Below, in pieces: positions 57,601-64,000 of a stretch of 64,000 nucleotides of DNA. Positions within the stretch are counted from its first letter, which is position 1; every line of letters starts with the position of its first letter. The translations under genes were made by a program, and so were the position numbers. Below the pieces are notes generated by a model that saw only the letters and a program-made list of their open reading frames with translations, ran no database searches and was not told where the DNA came from. The stretch spans positions 11,895,001 through 11,959,000 of the forward strand of contig OX335658.1 of NCBI GenBank assembly GCA_946894095.1, read 5' to 3'. The stretch comes from Incurvaria masculella (lineage: Eukaryota; Arthropoda; Insecta; Lepidoptera; Incurvariidae).

Positions 57601-60600
57601 CTGTTCACCCAAACAATACATCTCATACATCATGGATGGCTACCATAGATGAATAATTACTTTAATTTAATTGTTAAACAAGCTGGCCCTATGTTGCAAC
57701 AAACATCTAACTAAGATGGTAACTTCCATTCAATCGATTACATAAAAAAGAGTGTTTGTACCGAGAGATGGCGCAGCTATCAGGCACATTTTATGGGTTG
57801 TCAAAAACTGTCTGAATCGATTCAAAATAGTATATTTCCAACTTTGAGACAAATTGAATTGAAATTTGAAAGGCAAAATAATAGGTATTATGTTTGTACA
57901 GCGCCATCTATTGGCAATTTCGCCAGTTATAGAAACGAAACTGGCGCCATCCTATTTCCATAGCCGTAAAAGTGTATCCGTGCAGTCGCGCCCTCTATCG
58001 TTTGTTCCTTGGGGGAACGGCAGAACGTCTAAAATGCAGATCGTATAATATCATATTTTAACAAAATTTTAAAACCATGCACAACGTATAATCGGCAGAT
58101 CGTATAATTTTATACGTAGTGCATGGAAGTTTCAAAAATAAAATTACTTATTTCTCCATGCATAACGTACATAACTATAATAGTCACAACGTATAAAATT
58201 ATGATCTTTATTTAACAAAAAAAGAAAACCATGCATATCATATAATCCAAAAACGTTTCATACCATAAGCACCCTTATGAATATACTTTTAAAGCGTATA
58301 CTGGCATGCGACTTTTCAACCGTCTCAATTCGCGTGAGGTGGCCTTTCGAAATTGTAGCAAATTGTTACCCTTTAACAAATATCGATTCGTAACAATTTC
58401 AGCCTTAAATGTATCTTTATTAGGGTGCTTTATGCCGTGCTTCTTGGCATATTATACATTCTGTATGGTTTTCTTTTTTTGTGAATTCACGTTAGGAATA
58501 TTATACGTTGTGACTATTATACGTTCTGCATGATGCAAAGAGTTGATTCTATTTTTAAACTTTCTTCATGCACAACGTATAAAATTATAAATTATACGTT
58601 GTGAATATTATACGATACGCATGATTTGATTTTTTGGAATAAATACTTTTATACGTTGTGAATATTATACGTAGTGAATACGACTCTGTCCCTTCGGATT
58701 TGACCTATTTGTGAACCTTTTAGGTCTTCATTCGTCTATGCTAATACGGTGAGCATGGAAGGACGGAAGTAGCAACCGAACTTCGTTTGTAAATGGAGGT
58801 TTGGTCCAAACGTTAGCCAGGTATTTCTCAGCTCATTTGCCGCAAAAAAAGGAGATTACATTTTGTTGTACGGCTTAAAAAATTCGCCGCCCCCACATAT
58901 TTTATTCATAGCTACACATTAAAATGTATGGGGCGGGCGAAAACATTTCTGGGCGAGACGTTGTTCGCTTACGAATTTGCTTGCTATAACTGATTTTCTC
59001 GAGTTCCAACCACACGTTAGAACTTCACAGGACTCTATTTAGTGCAACGAATTTTCGATGTTATGCATCCCGGCATCGCATTTCTACCAACACGTGGCTA
59101 CACTGCCGCCATATGGATGAGGGTAGATCGCTATCCCCGTCCTTCCATGGTCACCGGGCTAATATAACAGATCTATTGTGTTCTGGAAAAAACTTAGGAC
59201 TATGTCAGGACGGCACGCTCACAGGATTCGGCACGGCTTCATTAATCTAGTCATCGAACTTCTTCGCTTCGGCCACCGTTCAATAGATGAGATGGAAGCG
59301 ATAGGTTTTTACCCTTGACACCTAACTACACTTATTCACTCAGCAAATTATAAGTTGCCAACAATCGCTTCTTACAACACATGTTCATGGATGTTAAAAA
59401 TCCAAACAAAGCGCTTATTCCGAAAGAACTATAATGTTTGTAAATATCAAATTTAGCTGAACAGAAAACAGAGTTATGTTTGAAGATGTATGCACCTGTG
59501 GCGGGCCGACGCTCTCGCCTCCTGTGCCGCCGCAGTATCGTTGTACCGTTAGCGAATAGAACGGCCTCGTCAGGTGCCCGCCGCCGCCGTCCATTAACCT
59601 GAAATAACAAATTAAAATGCTGATGGGGATGTACAGCTAGCCCAGAACCAGAACAGAACAGGAAATGGGTGAACTAAAATCAGGGTGAATCGATTTCGCG
59701 CTTGTAAACAATTCTTACAAGGCACTGGGATATGTTTAGTGACGTCATTAACTAGCTGATATCATTGTTAATTTACTGTGTGGCCATCGCAACTTATTTC
59801 CGAAGGAAAAAAGTGCTATGCTATTGAGATCAAATGATCCTTGTTATATTTTTTGAGTATGTCTATATTGAACTAGATAAAGTAAGGACAAAAACATTGC
59901 CACTTAGCTTGCTTAGCACCTATTAATGTCATATGAGTATGGTGTTAACAACCAGAACTAGCTAGATGTGGTCCAATCTGTAGTCAATCTTTGCATCGTC
60001 CAGCGCTGACAAGCTCTCAAGTCACCAACCTCACAGTCCTAAGGCTAATGTTATACCAAAAGTCCGTCGTTCGACTCGGTTTGACCGGTTCGACCACAAC
60101 CTTTTTGGGGCCTAGCGGTCTCACCCTAACAAGTGGTAGCCAGCCGGGCAGCTAAAGTAGAAGTTAGTAGTTCCCTCGGCGTACCTTGCAACTGAAGCAA
60201 CCCTCTGTAGAGATGAGGTCTGCGCCGGTATCGGTGCGGTACTCGTCCTGCACTGGGAAGACGGGCGCGCTGCCGATGTCGTCCGCCCCGTAGCCCACCG
60301 TCGCACCGTCCAGCGTCGACAGGCAGTGGCCCTGCCCCACAACGCGGTAGCCAGGAGGGCATCCGCAGCGGTAGCCTGTCAGCAAAATAGCAATTTCAAT
60401 TCGACTCCATACGCTTTGATTCTCAATTGATAGACAATGCAGGTAATTACAGACAAGTTTTCATGAGTGTCATAAAAGTCTTCTTGAAGCAACATTTTGT
60501 TAGGTAAATGACAAATTTTCCACTTCAATGAGACGGCGAGGCTCAAAAGTATGACATTTTGACAATTACTCACAATTTCAACAAATGTTAGACCAACGAA

Positions 60601-63600
60601 AGTTTTTAAATTAGGCCTATTTGTTAACAGAATTCGCTATTATAACTTTAGAATGATTCCATCTCTCAGCTGCGAAGGCTTTGATATCCGATGGTTAGCC
60701 CTTGAGGAAACACAGTGTAATCTGAAAAAGGCTAAGGGCATCCACTTTCTGAAATAAATTTTTTCACTTTAAACCTGGACCGCATAATCGGAATAAAACC
60801 GGACGAACGGAATGTTGGAAACTACGGAATCAGTGAGTGCATGTGGCCGGACCCATACAATTCCATTTACGATTCATAAAATTAATTCCGTCCTACGACG
60901 ACTTCTCGATTGCGCTCGGAGTAGGGCGCCTGGTCTCCATAGCTAGCATAGTATTGATGCAGAGATCTAAAGGTACCCGTACACGGGCAACTAAAGTTGC
61001 TTAAATTGCAGAAATCTGTCGATTTCGTCGTCGACTATGGACAAGTATGGAATCATTAATGAAGCAATTAATTGCCCGCATGCGGCGAGCCAGTGCACGG
61101 ATACGTGGCAATTCGATAAACAACTCACCGGCGACACGTAAAGTATGGAGCCATGTGGAGCAATATCACTCCATATCGCCGGAATAACTGCCGAACATTT
61201 ATTGAGGTTGCTCTATATTGCTACACTATGTTTGGCACAGTTGCCCAGCAGTTGATTGCCTCAAAGGGCACATTTAAAAACAAAAGATCGAATACAGACC
61301 GTCGCCCCCTAGCGCCGTGCAGCCGAAGAAGCAGGCGCTGGCCGCGCAGCCGCCGGCCTGCTGCACGCAGACTGCGTGCGCTGGCTCGAAGCCGTAGCCG
61401 GACGGGCAGCCGCAGCGGTAGGAGCCGCCCACGGCGAAGCAGGGCGCGACGCCGCACGGCGCCGCCGCGCACGCGTCCTGCGGCACGCAGCCGCCGCCCG
61501 CGCGCGTCATGCCTGCGCAACTCCCTCAATTAATACACGTGTTTAATACTGCCCTCCTTATTCAAAAGGCGTTAGCTACATATGAGGCACATATCTAGTT
61601 ACCGTCTTTTCAATAAGGAGGGCAGAAAATGGTTAAGTGGCATTGGTCCCATTTATGCAGTAGTAACATAACATTTTTGCTAATTTGTAAACAAAGCGCA
61701 GCCGAGTTTTAAAATCGGCACGAGCGTTTTGCATGGTTTTACCAGTGATATGACCCAGCCCGGACTCCACCAGAGCGGAAAAGATACAATAGGAGAGAAG
61801 ATGTGTTCTTAACAGCGACCAATAGAATTATTATTTACACAACTCGTTTCCGCTTAGCTTTAGTGGATACAGTCGAGCAGAATGGCAAGGTTTCTCGAGC
61901 TTTCTCAAGTTGTTATTTGTCTTCAAACAAATTTACATATAATTTACCAGCACAAAGTTTGAAACAGAATATTATAGGTTATGTTTTTGTGATATTTTCT
62001 TTCCCATGACTCCTGTCCGACACCGACACCTGTTGTAATAAATAAGCTGTTTACTTCCTTATTATCTAAAAACTATTATTCGGCCAAGTTAACGAATATT
62101 TTCCTTTCAGGGTAAATTTACACGGTAACGAAACAGGGTAGGTAATTTACAGGGTAACAAAACATACATGGGTAGGTACGAAATGTAACTAAACGTCAGA
62201 TTTCATCACTCGCCTGTTCAGATGGCGAGTTATTTTACCATGGCACCCCTCTGGTCTGGTCATTTCTGCGCCCCTCTAGGATCCGTTCCCTATGCCTGGG
62301 TCGCTGGCGCCGTCTCACCTTGAGGACAGTCGCAGCGGAAGCTGCCGGCGTAGTTGCGGCACGTGGACTCGCAGCGGCCGTCCTCGCTGCACTCGTCGCG
62401 GTCGGTGCAGTAGGTGCCGGTGAAGTCGAGCCGGTAGCCGCGCGGGCACACGCAGCGGTAGCTGCCCAGGAGGTTGACGCACTTGCCGGGCGCCGGGCAC
62501 ACGTCCTCGGTCGCGCACTCGTTTATATCTGATGGCACGTAATTGTTTGTTCATTTGGTGATCACGATTATCCGCAAGACGTTTTAACGTCTTAGATACT
62601 ACAGGGTGAAATGAGGAACCAAGGTGCATTGCTACAAGATAGACAAGAAAGTAATTGTCGTTTTTTTTAATCACCTGTTAGGCAAGATAATTTATGGCTA
62701 GCTTCGCTTATTTATTTTTCACTTGTCACCTTCCCTACTTGCTAGGAGGTAGGTTTAATCTGGCGCAAATTGGTACCATCGCATTGAATGAACGATGGTC
62801 AAAGCGGCAATGAAAATTGTCCATGCGTGTTGGTGCAGTCCTGCTGGCACGTGTGCGTGCCGCGCGCGCACTCGTCCACGTCGCGGCACGACGCGCCGTC
62901 CTCCGACAGCTCGTAGCCGGCGCGGCACGAACACGTGTAGGAGTCGCGCGTGTTGCGACACAGGTGGCTGCAGGGGGGCGTCGATGTCTAACATAAACTA
63001 GGCCTCCACCAGGCAAACTCACCGACGCACGCGTCACCGCGTCGCTCGAATCCCTCGCGGCAGCCGCACTCGTAGGAGCCCTGCGTGTTGGTGCAGTCCT
63101 GCTGGCACGTGTGCGTGCCGCGCGTGCACTCGTCCACGTCGCGGCACGACGCGCCGTCCTCCGACAGCTCGTAGCCGGCGCGGCAAGAGCACGTGTAGGA
63201 GCCGCGCGTGTTGCGACACAGGTGGCTGCACGGGGGCGTCGATGCTGTCAACGAAAAATATTGTTTTACATCGTAAGACTTATCTATATTAAATATGTAT
63301 GCCTGAAAGACTATTTACATATTTTCATGCCTTAGCGGAGAGTTAGGACCGGATGACCCTTGCGGTGCTTGTCTAAAGAAGCCAGCCCTATAAGCTTAAT
63401 GCCCCATAGCCCTTTAGGGAATGTTTTTCACCAATGCACCATTGTTATAAAAAGCGTTTACAAAAAACAATGCTGAATAAGCTTGTCAAAGTACAGGAGA
63501 AGAGATGATTTCCAGGATATTGACGCACTTTGGCAGTTGATGTTAATATTACCAATGACCAACCATAACGCTGTTATGCAAATGGAGCCGCTAACGTCGT

Positions 63601-64000
63601 GATAAGCTAGCCATCTACGGCAGGTAGCCATCTTGGCAAATTGCTGTACTTGAACCTTATAGCAAGCGCCACATGGATAAGAACTACTTGCAGTTTTTTA
63701 TTTTCGCTGAATATAATAAAAACACAACGCCGACTCACATAGGCATTCGTCTACGTCGACGCAGAGGTCGCCGTTGGCGCGGTAGCCGCGCGGGCACACG
63801 CACCGGAACGAGCCGAGCGTGTTGAGGCAGCGGCCCGGGGCGCACAGGCCGGCGACGGTCGCGCACTCGTCGATGTCGCCGCCGACCTGGTCAAAGCCGC
63901 CGCCGGCGGCACACAGCGAGCGGTGCTCGGGCGTGTCCGGCGCCGGGCACGGCTCGCACTCCGCGCCCCACGCCTCGCCCATCGAGCAGCAGCACCCTGC
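57233..64000 (-). CDS. Fibrillin homologue, C-terminal seven exons
   Basis: Fibrillins are secreted microfibril proteins made of tandem calcium-binding EGF and TB domains. Exons in coding order: 64000-63739 (partial), 63244-63023, 62528-62319, 61512-61300, 60375-60185, 59598-59496, 57600-57233. All joins agree in phase (mostly phase 1, as in vertebrate fibrillin genes). The order is a TB domain ([17 protein letters not shown]), several EGF modules, the unique C-terminal region (GCFSCK), a polybasic site (VNGRRRR) and a C-terminal propeptide with [19 protein letters not shown] and ...LRLYVTVRI. Vertebrate fibrillin has the same order, with RGRKRR cleaved by furin to release the C-terminal peptide (asprosin in FBN1). 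The N-terminal part lies beyond the right edge. Hemicentin or LTBP was considered, but the GCFSCK/NGRRRR arrangement favours fibrillin. Confidence 0.9.
57690..58059. other. Fibrillin-like intron, dispersed-repeat-like sequence
   Basis: GAGATGGCGCAGC and GCGCCATCTATTGGC occur as partly inverted motifs. No element boundary was resolved. Confidence 0.35.
58036..58680. repeat. Cluster of TATACG/CGTATA and CATGCA motifs
   Basis: About a dozen TATACG/CGTATA hexamers alternate with CATGCA-type palindromes, as in CATGCACAACGTATAA and TATACGTTGTGAATATTATA. The two sides are mirrored, so the block may be a fold-back element. No coding sequence was found. Confidence 0.65.
58740..59164. mobile_element. 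MITE with 20-bp TIRs and GCTAATA duplication
   Basis: The left end CGGTGAGCATGGAAGGACGG (58747) and right end CCGTCCTTCCATGGTCACCG (to 59156) are inverted repeats with one mismatch. GCTAATA directly flanks both ends (58740-58746, 59158-59164). A 7-8 bp target site suggests a hAT-like element. The end sequence recurs near 43096. Confidence 0.8.
59496..59598 (-). CDS. Fibrillin-like exon with polybasic cleavage site
   Basis: The acceptor is TTATTTCAG. It encodes [20 protein letters not shown] and [14 protein letters not shown]. The first RRRR is the furin-type site, and RRHRRRERR offers a second. The donor is ACAG|GTGCAT, phase 1. NGT is a possible N-glycosylation site. Confidence 0.88.
59599..60184. 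other. Fibrillin-like intron, nothing recognised
   Basis: An ordinary AT-rich intron between phase-0 exon ends. Confidence 0.4.
60185..60375 (-). CDS. Fibrillin-like exon, last EGF and unique C-terminal region
   Basis: The acceptor is TTGCTGACAG. It encodes [17 protein letters not shown], a linker with [17 protein letters not shown], and ends [11 protein letters not shown]. The donor is AAG|GTACGC, phase 0. GYR...GQGHC matches the last EGF of vertebrate fibrillin. Confidence 0.9.
60376..61299. other. Fibrillin-like intron, nothing recognised
   Basis: No repeat was identified. Open frames on the plus strand overlap the exon at 61300 and are shadows. Confidence 0.4.
61300..61512 (-). CDS. Fibrillin-like exon, EGF modules lacking the calcium motif
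   Basis: The acceptor is GTTGCGCAG. It encodes [39 protein letters not shown] and [18 protein letters not shown]. The DxDE calcium motif is replaced by VPQDA and VQQAG. The donor is GACG|GTCTGT, phase 1. Confidence 0.85.
61549..61625. mobile_element. 77-bp hairpin element
   Basis: CTGCCCTCCTTATTCAAAAG is mirrored by CTTTTCAATAAGGAGGGCAG. It is a very short non-autonomous element or fold-back in a fibrillin-like intron. Confidence 0.65.
61626..62318. other. Fibrillin-like intron, nothing recognised
   Basis: AATATTATAGGTTATGTT near 61967 resembles 56937-56955, so a dispersed repeat may be present. Confidence 0.35.
62319..62528 (-). CDS. Fibrillin-like exon, two calcium-binding EGF modules
   Basis: The acceptor is GTGCCATCAG. 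It encodes [52 protein letters not shown] and [13 protein letters not shown]. The donor is CAAG|GTGAGA, phase 1. DINEC and DRDEC are calcium-binding starts. Confidence 0.92.
62730..62822 (+). mobile_element. SINE fragment fused to exon copy
   Basis: GGTACCATCGCATTGAATGA and GCGGCAATGAAAATTGTCC are from the SINE body. At 62822/62823 it runs straight into the duplicated fibrillin exon. Confidence 0.75.
62823..62986 (-). pseudogene. Truncated tandem copy of the 63023-63244 fibrillin exon
   Basis: On the minus strand it repeats [31 protein letters not shown] and [12 protein letters not shown] almost unchanged, then is cut off by SINE sequence that introduces a stop. The 5' side reads GTTAGACATCG instead of GACAGCATCG, which shifts the frame after the only AG. 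High identity means the duplication is recent. Confidence 0.85.
63023..63244 (-). CDS. Fibrillin-like exon, two EGF modules
   Basis: The acceptor is TCGTTGACAG. It encodes [40 protein letters not shown] and [20 protein letters not shown]. The donor is GTCG|GTGAGT, phase 1. Confidence 0.92.
63245..63738. other. Fibrillin-like intron with part of a dispersed repeat
   Basis: 63610-63690 (CTACGGCAGGTAGCCATCTT, GGCAAATTGCTGTACTTGAA) resembles 54290-54390. Confidence 0.4.
63739..64000 (-). CDS. Fibrillin-like exon, TB domain end and calcium-binding EGF (partial)
   Basis: It begins beyond the window edge. It encodes [20 protein letters not shown] (the CCC triplet of a TB domain), then [19 protein letters not shown] and [17 protein letters not shown], ending DVDECL. 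The donor is CTAT|GTGAGT, phase 1. Confidence 0.92.

Noticed and set aside
57198..57633. Two other Arg/Ala-rich minus-strand frames of 95-142 codons
   Set aside because: They are alternative frames of the GC-rich last fibrillin-like exon; only the frame ending [11 protein letters not shown] fits splice phase and family pattern.
62735..63037. 100-codon minus-strand frame over the exon copy
   Set aside because: It is read in a different frame from the EGF modules and runs into SINE sequence.

Overview
The window is from an insect nuclear genome, most likely a moth or butterfly. The genes have spliced, GC-rich exons in AT-rich introns. The TTAGG-type telomere pentamer occurs at two internal sites. 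Several repeats look like families that are widespread in Lepidoptera: the CCGGCCAAGTGCGAGTCGG element, elements ending in AACCGACTTC, and an element with an ACAT-repeat tail. The species cannot be named from this sequence.

Layout. (1) 1-9.6 kb is probably an upstream intron of unc-13. It is full of repeats, including a composite Penelope-like retroelement (5.4-8.3 kb) with intact target-site duplications. (2) 9.6-22.9 kb (+) holds the last 17 exons of unc-13 (Munc13 presynaptic priming factor): MUN region, C2B domain and stop codon, followed by a 40-bp tandem repeat in the 3' UTR. (3) 23.7-28.9 kb is intergenic and rich in repeats. (4) 29.2-50.5 kb (+) is a complete five-exon gene for a 190-residue costars/ABRA-like actin regulator, with a 12-kb first intron packed with MITEs and SINEs. 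(5) 52.4-53.3 kb (-) is an intact, intronless mitochondrial phosphate carrier, probably a retrogene. (6) 57.2-64.0 kb (-) holds the last seven exons of a fibrillin homologue: TB domain, EGF modules, polybasic cleavage site and the C-terminal propeptide that corresponds to vertebrate asprosin. The gene runs off the right edge.

The four genes belong to different processes (synaptic vesicle priming, actin/Rho signalling, mitochondrial phosphate import, extracellular matrix), and nothing suggests that they work together. All exon joins proposed here agree in reading phase.

The most unusual material lies outside the normal coding sequence. A SINE family has a head resembling 5S rRNA and shares its body with copies carrying tRNA-like heads. 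Two telomere-repeat tracts each sit in the loop of a long hairpin. Three genes each carry a decayed partial tandem copy of one of their own exons.
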